Shown here: positions 43,438 to 52,567 of the stretch, one piece after another | Numbering within the stretch: the stretch's first letter is position 1 | Layout of the letters: each line of letters starts with the position of its first letter | DNA from: Ilyobacter_A sp963675185 | GTDB lineage: Bacteria > Fusobacteriota > Fusobacteriia > Fusobacteriales > Fusobacteriaceae | Reading direction: 5' to 3' | DNA length: 64,000 nucleotides | Assembly: GCA_963675185.2 (NCBI GenBank) | Contig: CAXXOH010000003.1 | Location: forward strand, 310,001-374,000 | The notes under the pieces: generated by a model | What the model was told of the DNA's origin: nothing | What the model saw: the letters and a program-made list of their open reading frames with translations, nothing else | Database searches by the model: none | Program-made: the position numbers and the translations under genes

Positions 43438-44145
43438 TCAACAGAGTGTATTTCTTAATATTTTTTTTATCTTTTTTTCAAGGCTATCGTAGTGGCTGCC
43501 TTTCCAGTAAATTTTACCGCACTTTTGGCACCTATAAAATTCGTGGAAATATTCTCTTGTTTTTGGCTGTAGATTTTCCCATACATCTTTTTTCTCCACA
43601 CTTACCACAGCCCCATTACACTCCGAACAACGGGAAAACAACTTTTCTTTGCCCATAAGACCATATACCTTGAGCACCTCTTCTAATTGCTTCAATGGAT
43701 TAATTTCCCTTACAAGATATCCATGTTCTACAATTCTCATCTTTAGGATACCCCTGTCTTTAGTGAGGATTATCCTTTTTTCCGCTACCGCAACCTGAAC
43801 TATCTCGCTGTCAGAATAATCATTTCTGTAGAGGGTATCAAATCCAAAAAACCTCAGATATTTAGATAGTGTACCTAAATGCACATCACATATAAATTTT
43901 GCCTCCCCGCTGATAGGCCGTGGTACGGGTTCTGGGTACACATCTATACGGCAATCAAAGTTCACCTTGAAGCTTGCATCTGACTTTACACCGTCAACCC
44001 TCACCTCGCCAAACTCTGTGTGTGGCAACCCTGTACTCTCTACTATACCCTTTAATGTGTTAGCATCTTTGAAACTTAGAAGGCCAGAAAACTCCCCAAC
44101 CACCTCTGTTAACTCGCCGTGGAGTTTAAGCTCTACTAGATACAT
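43438..44145 (-). CDS. Mut7-C RNase-domain protein with N-terminal ubiquitin-like fold
   Basis: A 235-aa protein. Residues ~1-80 match the Ub-Mut7C ubiquitin-like domain. Residues ~83-225 match Mut7-C, a PIN-like nuclease domain with acidic residues (FICDVHLGTLSKYLRFFGFDTLYRND; LTKDRGIL) and a C-terminal zinc ribbon (CSECNGAVV...CQKCGKIYW). RNA cleavage is inferred from the fold; the substrate is unknown. It follows the CDGSH gene by 12 bases, so the two share a message. Confidence 0.86.
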   Translation of the reverse strand: MYLVELKLHGELTEVVGEFSGLLSFKDANTLKGIVESTGLPHTEFGEVRVDGVKSDASFKVNFDCRIDVYPEPVPRPISGEAKFICDVHLGTLSKYLRFFGFDTLYRNDYSDSEIVQVAVAEKRIILTKDRGILKMRIVEHGYLVREINPLKQLEEVLKVYGLMGKEKLFSRCSECNGAVVSVEKKDVWENLQPKTREYFHEFYRCQKCGKIYWKGSHYDSLEKKIKKILRNTLC

Positions 44146-44157
44146 AGTCTCCCCTCA

Positions 44158-44787
44158 TCATCCCTTAAATTCTACATCATCATGGGTACCGTCGCAAAAC
44201 GGTTTATTCTTTGACTTGCCGCACCTGCAAAGGGTGTAGTGTTCCTTGCATTCCGGCACAGAACCAATATCATCTATAAGTTTTATCCCTCCCTGAACCT
44301 CTAGGGGGCCGTTCTTCCTTATTTTTATTTTTGGTGGTCTGCTGTAAAAGTCTTGGTACCTTTTTTCCCCAATGGTAAAACTAAGAGCCCCAGACGGACA
44401 TCTTTCCACAGTCTTAATTATATCCTCTATACTTGCCGCTTTAGCAACTATCCACGGCCTTTCGCTGCTCCTGAAAACAGACGGCAGGTACTTTGCACAA
44501 GATCCGTCATGGCTGCACACACCTCTGTTATCATTTATGGTTATGCCCTCGCCAGAATAATCCTTTACTCTATCCTTTATTCTGCCATCCTCTTTTTCAC
44601 CCACAAATCCTGCTTTTCCATGAGTCCCGTCGCAGTAGGGTTTGGCTTTGGACTCACCGCACCTGCAAAAATTTGTTACCCTTTCCATTTTTACGTTTTT
44701 CCCGTCGCTTCCGACTACACCCTCCACGTCTACCATTGTGAAAGGACTATACTTTGTAGTAATTATCATAGGTTTTTTTTCTTCCAT
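44158..44787 (-). CDS. Double-CDGSH iron-sulfur protein with central 4Fe-4S mono-cluster domain
   Basis: A 209-aa protein with two CDGSH 2Fe-2S sites: Cys41, Cys43, Cys52, His56 and Cys187, Cys189, Cys198, His202. Between them is a Fer4_19/DUF1271-type segment (RGVCSHDGSCAKYLPSVF, RSSERPWIV, VERCPSGAL) that in relatives binds a further cluster. A probable redox or electron carrier protein, function unproven. The ATG at 44787 follows GGGGGAG with a 3-base spacer; a longer frame to 45036 reads through the promoter region and lacks a site. Transcribed divergently from the phosphodiesterase gene. Confidence 0.88.
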   Translation of the reverse strand: MEEKKPMIITTKYSPFTMVDVEGVVGSDGKNVKMERVTNFCRCGESKAKPYCDGTHGKAGFVGEKEDGRIKDRVKDYSGEGITINDNRGVCSHDGSCAKYLPSVFRSSERPWIVAKAASIEDIIKTVERCPSGALSFTIGEKRYQDFYSRPPKIKIRKNGPLEVQGGIKLIDDIGSVPECKEHYTLCRCGKSKNKPFCDGTHDDVEFKG

Positions 44788-44844
44788 AAACTCCCCCTTG
44801 AATTCAAACAATAAAGTCGATACCTTCAATTGAATATATACTAT

Positions 44845-44872
44845 TTTATAAAATATTTTCCTACTAATCCAA
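44845..44872 (-). promoter_or_regulatory. Possible promoter for the CDGSH-Mut7-C pair
   Basis: Minus strand TTGGAT (44867-44872), 16 bases, TATAAA (44845-44850). Confidence 0.42.
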
Positions 44873-44925
44873 ATCTTTTGTAGTAAACTTATATAGTATA
44901 AGATTAAATTTCTGGGGGAGAGCTT

Positions 44926-45600
44926 ATGATAGTTTTTGCACATAGAGGTGCCAGTACCTATGAAATAGAAAACACCCTTGCTGCTGTAAAAATGGCTGTG
45001 GATATGGGAGCTAAAGCTATAGAATTTGATATACAAATGACAAAAGACAGAAAGCTTGTTTTACACCATGATTTCAACATAAAGAACTCTAAGCTCGCCA
45101 TAAGAGACTTAAATTTTAAAGATCTACCTGCTGCTACAAAGGGGGCTTATAGAGTGGATAGTTTAGAAGCGGTGCTTGCTGTAATACCAAAAAGCATTCT
45201 TGTGAATATAGAGATAAAAAGTCTGCAGGACTACAGTCAAAAATTTGAAGTAGAGCTGCTAGCAATTCTTGAAAAATACGGTAGGTTTGAAAATACAATT
45301 ATTTCTTCCTTCGACCACAACTGCATAAAACGAATTTATGAACTAAATAAAAACGTCAGTTTAGGGCTTTTATTCTCTTTCTGTCCATTAGACATTGGAA
45401 GCTACATAAAAAATCTTGGTATAACACCATATTGCTTGAATTTCTCTCTAAAACTTGTGAATAAAGATTTGGTGGAAAAAGTCCACAGTTACGACTCTAA
45501 GATATTCGTCTACACTGTAAACCGTGTATCCACAGCTAACGAACTGTTGGCTATAGGAGTAGATGGAATATTTTCTGATTATCCAGATCTTCTTAAATAA
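44926..45600 (+). CDS. Glycerophosphodiester phosphodiesterase
   Basis: A 224-aa cytosolic GDPD enzyme that releases glycerol-3-phosphate from glycerophosphodiesters. Catalytic marks are FAHRGAS, ENTLAAVKMAVDMGAKAIEFDIQ, LHHDF, VNIEIKS and the final GVDGIFSDYPDLL. Length and absence of a signal peptide suggest a UgpQ-like enzyme. GGGGGAG precedes the ATG. It is a single rightward gene among leftward ones. Confidence 0.92.
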   Translation: MIVFAHRGASTYEIENTLAAVKMAVDMGAKAIEFDIQMTKDRKLVLHHDFNIKNSKLAIRDLNFKDLPAATKGAYRVDSLEAVLAVIPKSILVNIEIKSLQDYSQKFEVELLAILEKYGRFENTIISSFDHNCIKRIYELNKNVSLGLLFSFCPLDIGSYIKNLGITPYCLNFSLKLVNKDLVEKVHSYDSKIFVYTVNRVSTANELLAIGVDGIFSDYPDLLK

Positions 45601-45623
45601 AAAATGGTCAGTACAATCTGACC
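45598..45623 (-). terminator. Intrinsic terminator after the MazG-like gene
   Basis: Stem GGTCAG/CTGACC (45606-45611/45618-45623) followed on the minus strand by ATTTTTT; overlaps the convergent phosphodiesterase stop. Confidence 0.6.
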
Positions 45624-46091
45624 CTAACTTATTATATGTATTTCTTCTCTTTCTGCTTTGGCCACCATTTTTTCTCTGTGTTCTTTAAAAAAGTTTTCTA
45701 TGCTGTAGCCTTTTTTCTGCAGAGTTAAAATGGCCCTTAAGGTCCTGCTTATGTATAAGCTTATGAGCTTGTCTAAAATGTCAAACCTGTCAAATCCATC
45801 TATAAGATTATTGTAAGCAACCTCAAAATCCTGTATCGCATTTTGCAAAGTTTTATATTTAGCCTTCATCAGTATTTGTTTAACATTTATCTTTATGGCT
45901 AGCTCATTTTTATATGCTATAGTGAACGCTATCTGGATGCAATCACAAAGTTCTGCACCTAATTTTTTATATTCCTTTAACTCAAACTCGGATTTAACCT
46001 CGTCTTTTTCTTCGATTATTTTTAAAAGAAGTTTTTCATAATCTTCTGATATGTATTCTTTGACTTTTGGAAAATAGTAACTGATGTCCAT
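45624..46091 (-). CDS. Possible MazG-like NTP pyrophosphohydrolase
   Basis: A 155-aa all-helical protein with no strong family recognised by name. It carries EKDE, a 15-residue gap, and ELCD, which fits the EXXE-(12-28)-EXXD metal-binding pattern of all-alpha NTP pyrophosphatases such as MazG. This supports a nucleotide-sanitising role but is pattern evidence only. The remainder is predicted helical and soluble. It has its own terminator and possibly its own promoter. Confidence 0.5.
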   Translation of the reverse strand: MDISYYFPKVKEYISEDYEKLLLKIIEEKDEVKSEFELKEYKKLGAELCDCIQIAFTIAYKNELAIKINVKQILMKAKYKTLQNAIQDFEVAYNNLIDGFDRFDILDKLISLYISRTLRAILTLQKKGYSIENFFKEHREKMVAKAEREEIHIIS

Positions 46092-46135
46092 AACAGTACC
46101 TCGCTTTCAACGGAACTATTTTTTTCATTTATAAT

Positions 46136-46164
46136 ATTATAGCTCCTAAATATGAAATATGGAA
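46136..46164 (-). promoter_or_regulatory. Weak promoter for the MazG-like gene
   Basis: Minus strand TATAAT (46136-46141) with 17 bases to TTCCAT (46159-46164); the -35 box is poor. Confidence 0.4.
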
Positions 46165-46208
46165 ATTTTATGTTAAATTTATTCCTGTTTTTTACTGCCA
46201 TTTAATAG

Positions 46209-46231
46209 AAAAAAAGCAGGCCTCAGCCTAC
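46209..46231 (-). terminator. Intrinsic terminator after glyS
   Basis: Minus strand GTAGGC/GCCTGC (one G-U pair) with loop TGAG and seven Ts; overlaps the glyS stop. Confidence 0.72.
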
Positions 46232-48306
46232 TTCTCCTCTATCAATCCTATATTAGCCACCCTGTTGAATATCACATCAAGCGATTTCAGCAGGCTTAGC
46301 CTATTTTCTTTCACGTTTTCATCTTTTACCATTACCATTACGTTATCAAAAAATTTATTTATTATCTCTTTTCCTTTTAATATATCCATAAAGAATTTTT
46401 TGTAGTCGTTTTCTTCTATGCTAACCGTTGTCTCGTTCTTTAGCTCGATAAAAAATTCATACAACCCTTTTTCTTCTTCTTTCTCGAAAAGCTCAGGGTT
46501 AATCGTACCCTCGTTTGAAAAATCTTTGGAGATATTTCCAACACGCTTAAGAAGAAGCACAAGATCATTGAAATCTTGCTCTTTTGAAAATTCTTCCAGG
46601 GTATCAATTTTGGCCACCGTATCTAGCAGGTTGTCAAAATCTACCTCCACCACAGAAGCAGTTATATCCCTTCTATAACCTTTTTCACCAAGTACATTGA
46701 TTACCCTCTGCTTAAAGAACTCTTTAACGTCTTGTACAACTTCAGCCCTGTCCCTTTTTAGTATACCTTTGCTCTCAAAAATCTGAGCAGAGTAGTCTAC
46801 TAGTTCAAAAAGAGATATGTCCAGTCTAGAGTTTAGAATTATGTTTACTATCCCCAAGCTCGCCCTTCTAAGTGCAAATGGATCTTTAGATCCGCTAGGA
46901 ATAAGCCCTATCCCAAAGCATCCCACAAGAGTATCTAGCCTGTCGCATATACCTGTAATTATACCCTCTAATGTTTCAGGTAGTTTGTCTCCAGAGTATC
47001 TCGGATAATAGTGCTCCTCTATCCCCTTGGAAACTGACTCTTTCTCCCCGGCTTTAAGTGCATATTCAGCACCCATGAAACCTTGAAGTTTTGTGAACTC
47101 TTTTTCCCCTATCATATTAGACACAAGGTCCGCTTTTGAAAGGTGTACAGTCCTCAAAATATCCTCAGATTTATCCTCTATCCCTAGGTCTTTTATAAGT
47201 TTTTTCGCAATGGTCTTGCTTCTTTCAATTTTCTCATAGATTGTTCCTAGATCTTTTTGGAAAACTACTGTTTTAAGATTTTCAACGAAAGTTTCCAAAT
47301 CTTTCTTCAGATCCTCATAGTAAAAGAACCTGGCATCAGAAAGCCTCGCACTAAGTACTTTTTCATTCCCTTTTTTCACTGCATCTGAATCAGAAATACC
47401 GTTTCTTATAACTACGAATTTAGGAAGAAGTTTCCCATTTTCATCTAAGATGGGAAAATATCTTTGATGAACCTGCATTGATATTATAAGTACATCCTGT
47501 GGCACCTCTAAAAATTCCGAATTAAAAGTTCCAACTATAGGGTATGGGTGCTCAATCAGGTTTGTAACCTCGTCTAAAAGCTCCTCCTCTATCAATACCT
47601 TTTCCCCAGCCTTTGTACATTTTTGATTTATCATATCAACTATCAGCTGTTTTCTTTCTTCTATATCATAGATTACATTGTTTTCCTTAAGCTTTTGAAA
47701 ATACTGCTCTATATTTTTAACCTCAAACTCTTTTTCCCCAAAGAATCTATGTCCTGTTGACTTAAGTGAGCTTTCTAAACCATCGATGTTGATTTCTATA
47801 AGCTCCTCGTCAGCCATTGCCAGCAACCACTGTATAGGTCTTGCGAATCTCATTTTCTTATTTGACCATCTCATAGATTTAGGGAACGAAAGGCTTAGAA
47901 TAAGCTCTTTTAAAATATCCGGCAGAAGCTTCTTAGTCTCTTCTCCCTCTATGTATTTTTTTACCGCCACATACTCCCCTTTTGAAGTTTCCACTATCTC
48001 TAGGTCTGTAGCCTCTACTCCTTGTGACTTGGCAAACCCTAAGCCAGCTTTTGTAAGTCCTCCATTTGGATCGAAAGCTATATGTTTGGCCGGACCTGTA
48101 TTTATCTCGGTAAGGTCTTCCTGTTTTTCAGAGATTCCCTTTACGCTCAATATAAGCCTTCTTGGTGTACCGTAAGTATTTACTTCTCCAAACTCTATTC
48201 TCTTTTCAGCAAACACGTTTTTTATATACTTCTCTATATCATTTAAGGCAGGTTTCAAAAACCTAGCTGGTATCTCTTCCATACCTATTTCTAATAAGAT
48301 TTCCAC
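46228..48306 (-). CDS. glyS: Glycyl-tRNA synthetase beta subunit
   Basis: Partner of GlyQ in the alpha2-beta2 bacterial enzyme; 692 aa, the usual size. It begins LLEIGMEEIPARFLKPALND. It contains HRFFG, YPIVGTF, VHQRYFPI, GEKEFTKLQGFMGAEYALK, YYPRYSGDKLP and DPFALRRASLGIVNII, all typical, and a C-terminal anticodon-binding domain. The start is GTG, with GGAGGGAGAG about 11 bases upstream. Follows glyQ by 66 bases. Confidence 0.95.
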   Translation of the reverse strand: MEILLEIGMEEIPARFLKPALNDIEKYIKNVFAEKRIEFGEVNTYGTPRRLILSVKGISEKQEDLTEINTGPAKHIAFDPNGGLTKAGLGFAKSQGVEATDLEIVETSKGEYVAVKKYIEGEETKKLLPDILKELILSLSFPKSMRWSNKKMRFARPIQWLLAMADEELIEINIDGLESSLKSTGHRFFGEKEFEVKNIEQYFQKLKENNVIYDIEERKQLIVDMINQKCTKAGEKVLIEEELLDEVTNLIEHPYPIVGTFNSEFLEVPQDVLIISMQVHQRYFPILDENGKLLPKFVVIRNGISDSDAVKKGNEKVLSARLSDARFFYYEDLKKDLETFVENLKTVVFQKDLGTIYEKIERSKTIAKKLIKDLGIEDKSEDILRTVHLSKADLVSNMIGEKEFTKLQGFMGAEYALKAGEKESVSKGIEEHYYPRYSGDKLPETLEGIITGICDRLDTLVGCFGIGLIPSGSKDPFALRRASLGIVNIILNSRLDISLFELVDYSAQIFESKGILKRDRAEVVQDVKEFFKQRVINVLGEKGYRRDITASVVEVDFDNLLDTVAKIDTLEEFSKEQDFNDLVLLLKRVGNISKDFSNEGTINPELFEKEEEKGLYEFFIELKNETTVSIEENDYKKFFMDILKGKEIINKFFDNVMVMVKDENVKENRLSLLKSLDVIFNRVANIGLIEEK

Positions 48307-48372
48307 TTTAGTTCTCTCCCTCCAATTTTCTATTTATGTTGAGGATCTCCCCAGAAAAAAACAGTATTTTTT

Positions 48373-49251
48373 CTAAGCTTCAGCTTTTTTAAGCAGAGGG
48401 TATCCTAGGTCTTTTCTGTTTTGTACAAAGACTTCGGCGCACCTTTTTGCCAAGTTTCTAACTCTCAATATGTACGACTGTCTTTCAGTTACAGAGATAG
48501 CACCTCTAGCATCTAGTACGTTGAAAGTATGCGAACACTTTAATACATAGTCATATGCAGGCAGCACAAGTCCGGCATCCAGCACTCTGTTTGCCTCCTC
48601 TTCGTACATGTCAAACCACTTAAAGTGCATGTCTAGATCAGCAAGCTCAAATGCATATTTTGAGTTCTCAAACTCATATTGAACCCTCATGTCACCGTAT
48701 TTTACCCCTTCTGACCACTCCAGATCATAGACGCTTTCCTTCCCCTGTATATAGAGTGCCAGCCTCTCTAGTCCATAAGTTATCTCAACCGGCACAATTT
48801 CCAGCTCAAGACCTCCAACTTGTTGGAAGTAGGTAAACTGGGTTATCTCCATTCCGTCAAGCCATACTTCCCAACCTAGTCCCCATGCACCTAAAGTCGG
48901 CGACTCCCAGTCGTCCTCAACAAATCTTATGTCGTGCTCTTCTGGGATTACACCTATAATCCTCAAGCTTTCCAGGTAGAGTTCCTGTATATCTTGCGGC
49001 GAAGGTTTCATTATAACTTGAAATTGATGGTGCTGATAAACCCTGTTTGGATTCTCACCGTATCTGCCATCTTTAGGCCTCCTTGATGGTTCAACATAAG
49101 CAACATTCCAAGGTTCAGGTCCAAGTGACATTAAAAAAGTACTCGGGTTGAATGTCCCCGCACCCGTCTCTATGTCGTAAGGATTCGTAACTATACATCC
49201 TTTAGAATTCCAATATTTTTGAAGCGCCAATATCATCTCTTGAAAAGTCAT
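48373..49251 (-). CDS. glyQ: Glycyl-tRNA synthetase alpha subunit
   Basis: 292-aa class II synthetase core (FQEMILALQKYWNSKGCIV, ETGAGTFNPSTFL, GPEPWNVAYVEPSRRP, EDDWESPTLGAWGLGWEVW). It charges tRNA-Gly together with the beta subunit. ATG overlaps the lspA stop by one base, coupling it to lspA and ileS upstream. Confidence 0.96.
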   Translation of the reverse strand: MTFQEMILALQKYWNSKGCIVTNPYDIETGAGTFNPSTFLMSLGPEPWNVAYVEPSRRPKDGRYGENPNRVYQHHQFQVIMKPSPQDIQELYLESLRIIGVIPEEHDIRFVEDDWESPTLGAWGLGWEVWLDGMEITQFTYFQQVGGLELEIVPVEITYGLERLALYIQGKESVYDLEWSEGVKYGDMRVQYEFENSKYAFELADLDMHFKWFDMYEEEANRVLDAGLVLPAYDYVLKCSHTFNVLDARGAISVTERQSYILRVRNLAKRCAEVFVQNRKDLGYPLLKKAEA

Positions 49252-49712
49252 TACTTTTCCTCCCTCTTTCTATCTTCTATCGCATATTGAATCAGCAAAA
49301 ATACGACCCCCACATTTATCCACACATCTGCGATGTTAAATACAAAGGTCCATATCCCCCTGAAGTCTATAAAATCCACTACATATCCCCTGTATATTCT
49401 GTCCAATATATTCCCTATAGCTCCACTCATAATAAATATATAGGCGATCCTTGCTATCCACTCCTCTTTTTTTACGCTTTGGAAGACATAGTATCCTATA
49501 ATGCCCACAGCGGCAACCCCTACAAAGGTTATTAAAAAGAGTTTGTTCTGAAGGATTCCAAAAGCAACCCCTCTGTTCTTAACATATGTAAAATGAAAAA
49601 AATTACCTATAATTGGCAGGCTTTCACCTTCTACAAAGTTTTTCACCACATAGAATTTACTGGCCTGGTCTATAGATATCAAAATCAAGATTGCCAGAAT
49701 CGAAATTATCAT
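49251..49712 (-). CDS. lspA: Lipoprotein signal peptidase II (second copy)
   Basis: A 153-aa membrane aspartic protease that removes the signal peptide from lipoproteins. All family motifs are kept: SIDQASKF, KNRGVAFG, GAIGNILDRIYRGYVVDF and FNIADVWI with both catalytic Asp. The ATG at 49712 follows AAGGGGAA; an upstream in-frame start lies before that site. It sits downstream of ileS, the classic ileS-lspA order, so this is probably the housekeeping copy. A divergent copy is at 25873-26289. Confidence 0.94.
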   Translation of the reverse strand: MIISILAILILISIDQASKFYVVKNFVEGESLPIIGNFFHFTYVKNRGVAFGILQNKLFLITFVGVAAVGIIGYYVFQSVKKEEWIARIAYIFIMSGAIGNILDRIYRGYVVDFIDFRGIWTFVFNIADVWINVGVVFLLIQYAIEDRKREEK

Positions 49713-49745
49713 AAATTCCCCTTCCTTAGACTTATTCAATACAAA

Positions 49746-49770
49746 GTGACGAGCTTAACACACTCGTCAC
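49746..49770 (-). terminator. Weak hairpin between ileS and lspA
   Basis: An 8-bp stem GTGACGAG/CTCGTCAC with a 9-base loop; only TTTG follows, so termination is probably partial. Confidence 0.45.
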
Positions 49771-49777
49771 CGTAGTA

Positions 49778-52567
49778 TTATTCAGATATAACCCCTGTAC
49801 ATCTTGGACAGATAGAAGGGTGTTCTTTGTTTGTACCAAGCTCTGTTGAATACTTCCAGCATCTCTCACATTTTTCTCCTTCTGCATGAAGAACTTTTAT
49901 CTCAAGATCTTCTATCAGGTCAGATTTTACAGACCCATCTAAAGAACCTCCCAAGCTCACTTTAGATACGATTAATATATCTTCTAAAAGAGCCTCATTT
50001 GTTTTTAAGAATTCCATATATTCGTCATTTTTTGAATTCAGATATACGTATGCATTTAGCGAATGTCCTATAACTTTATCCTGCCTAGCTTTTTCAAGTA
50101 CCCTGTTTACCTCACCTCTAAGCTCAACTAATTTTTCCCACTTATCAGCTAGCTCTTGGTTTATATACTCAGGATTTTCAGTATACCATGAGGTTAGCAC
50201 AACTGATTCAGCATCTTTGGAAACCTCAGGAAGGCTAGACCATATTTCTTCAGCAGTAAATGATAGCACAGGGGCGATCATTTTTGTCATGGCCATAAGT
50301 ACTTCGTACATAACTGTCTGTGCTGATCTTCTTTCCACAGAGTCACCTTTCTCAGTGTACAATCTGTCTTTTATTATATCCAGATAGAATGCTGACATGT
50401 CTATCCCCGCGAAGTAATGTATATCATGGAAAAGATTGTAGAATTCATACTTGTCATAGTTATTGTTTACCATCTGCTTCAATGACTCCAGTTTATGAAG
50501 TGCCCATCTATCAATTTCAGGCATTTTGCTGTATTCGACCTTGTCTTTTGCAGGATCAAAGTCGGAAATGTTACCCAATATATATCTTGCAGTGTTTCTT
50601 ATTCTTCTGTAGGCTTCTGCCATCTGTTTTAATATATTTTCAGAAATTTTCACATCTTCCCTATAGTCAACAGATGCACACCAAAGTCTTAAAATGTCTG
50701 CCCCGTAAGTCTTTATAACTTCATCTGGAGAGATAACGTTCCCAAGTGATTTCGACATTTTTCTTCCGTCACCATCATTAACGAATCCGTGCGTCAAAAC
50801 TTTTTTATAAGGTGCGTCATGAGTAGAACCTATTGAAGTCAATAGTGAAGTTTGGAACCATCCTCTATGTTGGTCAGATCCTTCCAAGTAAAGGTCGGCA
50901 GGTCTATGTAGACCCTCTCTTGTTTCAAGCACACTTCTATGTGAAACACCTGAGTCAAACCAAACATCCATTATATTTGTCTCTTTTCTAAGCTCTATAC
51001 CATCCAGGTTATATTTTTTAAGAAGTTCTTCTCCTATTATTTCTTCAGCAGTGTATTTTACCCATGCAGCAGACCCCTGTTTTGCTACTATACCTATTAC
51101 TCTATCTAGTATCTCTCTGTGGAAAATCTCTTCGCCAGTTTGTTCATTATAGAATATCGGGATAGGAACTCCCCATACCCTTTGTCTAGATATGCACCAA
51201 TCCGGCCTTGATTCCACCATAGAAGTTATCCTGTTTCTACCCCATCCAGGTACAAACTCCACATCTTTAAGGGCATCTAAAGCTTTCTGTCTGATATCTG
51301 ATCCCTCTACCCTAACAAACCATTGTTCAGTAGCCCTGAATATAACAGGTGTTTTAGATCTCCAGTCATGCGGATACGAATGCTCTATTTCTTGAAGCTT
51401 CAAAAGGTGCCCTGTCTCTGTAAGGTAAGTACAGATCTCTTTGTTGGCTTTCTTGTAAAATAGTCCAGCAAACTGTCCTGCCTCCTCTGTTAGATGACCT
51501 TTATTGTTTACAGGAGATATTACAGGCAGTCCGTATTTTGTCCCCACAACATAGTCATCTTGACCGTGTCCAGGAGCAGTATGTACACACCCTGTCCCGG
51601 CTTCTAGGGTTACATGCTCTCCCAAAATTATAGTACCTATTCTATCTAAAAAAGGATGGTTATAAGTCAATCTTTCAAGTTGCGCACCTTTAAATTCAGC
51701 TACTAGCTTGACATCTTCGATTCCCATATCAGCAAAGGCTTTTTCTGCAAGTGCTGTCGCAAGAATCAAATTACCTTTTTCAGTTTTGTACACGCCATAG
51801 CTATATTCTTCGTTTAGACAGATTGCTACGTTCGCAGGAAGGGTCCAAGGAGTAGTTGTCCATATTACAAAAGATGCTTCATCCAGGCCTAACGCTTCAA
51901 GGGTATCCTCCCTTGCCTCCATTTTAACATAGATTGAAGGCGATACGTGGTTATGGTATTCTATCTCTGCTTCAGCCAAGGCAGTTTCAGTAGCAGGAGA
52001 CCAGTATATTGGCTTTAGTCCTTTAAAAATATAGCCGTTTTCATATAGTTCCCCAAATACCTCTAGCTGCTTAGCTTCATATTCAGGCATAAGTGTAAGA
52101 TACGGATTCTCCCATTCACCTAAGACTCCCAACCTAATGAAATCTTCCTTCTGTTTTTTCACCCACTTCTGAGCATACTTTGTGCACTCTTTTCTAATCT
52201 CTTCAGCGCTCATATCCTTTACTTTTTCCCCTAGCTGCTCAGTTACTTTTAACTCTATTGGAAGTCCATGGGTATCCCAGCCTGGGACATATGGGGCATA
52301 AAACCCTTGCAATCTTTTGTATTTCAAAATAATATCTTTTAATATTTTGTTTAGGGCATGTCCTATATGTATTCCGCCATTTGCATACGGAGGGCCATCG
52401 TGTAATATGAAATGCTCCTCTTTATTCTGCAAGCTTTTTTTATAAATATCATTTTTATTCCATGTTTTTAGGATTTCAGGCTCTTTTGTAGGTAAGTTTG
52501 CCCTCATTTTAAAGTTCGTCTTGGGAAGATTAAGTGTTGCACCATAATCTTTTTCCATTTCTGCCAT
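49778..52567 (-). CDS. ileS: Isoleucyl-tRNA synthetase
   Basis: A 929-aa class I synthetase with HIGH motif (PPYANGGIHIGHALNK), KMSKS motif (DGRKMSKSLGNV), the CP1 editing domain (WTTTPWTLPAN, VHTAPGHGQDDY) and the C-terminal zinc fingers (CERCWKYS...CPRCTGVI). AAGGAGGAAAAATAA precedes the ATG, which directly abuts the sensor kinase stop. Transcribed from the tex-kinase run. Confidence 0.96.
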   Translation of the reverse strand: MAEMEKDYGATLNLPKTNFKMRANLPTKEPEILKTWNKNDIYKKSLQNKEEHFILHDGPPYANGGIHIGHALNKILKDIILKYKRLQGFYAPYVPGWDTHGLPIELKVTEQLGEKVKDMSAEEIRKECTKYAQKWVKKQKEDFIRLGVLGEWENPYLTLMPEYEAKQLEVFGELYENGYIFKGLKPIYWSPATETALAEAEIEYHNHVSPSIYVKMEAREDTLEALGLDEASFVIWTTTPWTLPANVAICLNEEYSYGVYKTEKGNLILATALAEKAFADMGIEDVKLVAEFKGAQLERLTYNHPFLDRIGTIILGEHVTLEAGTGCVHTAPGHGQDDYVVGTKYGLPVISPVNNKGHLTEEAGQFAGLFYKKANKEICTYLTETGHLLKLQEIEHSYPHDWRSKTPVIFRATEQWFVRVEGSDIRQKALDALKDVEFVPGWGRNRITSMVESRPDWCISRQRVWGVPIPIFYNEQTGEEIFHREILDRVIGIVAKQGSAAWVKYTAEEIIGEELLKKYNLDGIELRKETNIMDVWFDSGVSHRSVLETREGLHRPADLYLEGSDQHRGWFQTSLLTSIGSTHDAPYKKVLTHGFVNDGDGRKMSKSLGNVISPDEVIKTYGADILRLWCASVDYREDVKISENILKQMAEAYRRIRNTARYILGNISDFDPAKDKVEYSKMPEIDRWALHKLESLKQMVNNNYDKYEFYNLFHDIHYFAGIDMSAFYLDIIKDRLYTEKGDSVERRSAQTVMYEVLMAMTKMIAPVLSFTAEEIWSSLPEVSKDAESVVLTSWYTENPEYINQELADKWEKLVELRGEVNRVLEKARQDKVIGHSLNAYVYLNSKNDEYMEFLKTNEALLEDILIVSKVSLGGSLDGSVKSDLIEDLEIKVLHAEGEKCERCWKYSTELGTNKEHPSICPRCTGVISE

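Noticed and set aside
44788..45036. 83-residue N-terminal extension of the CDGSH protein
   Set aside because: Overlaps the divergent promoter region and the phosphodiesterase gene; no ribosome site.
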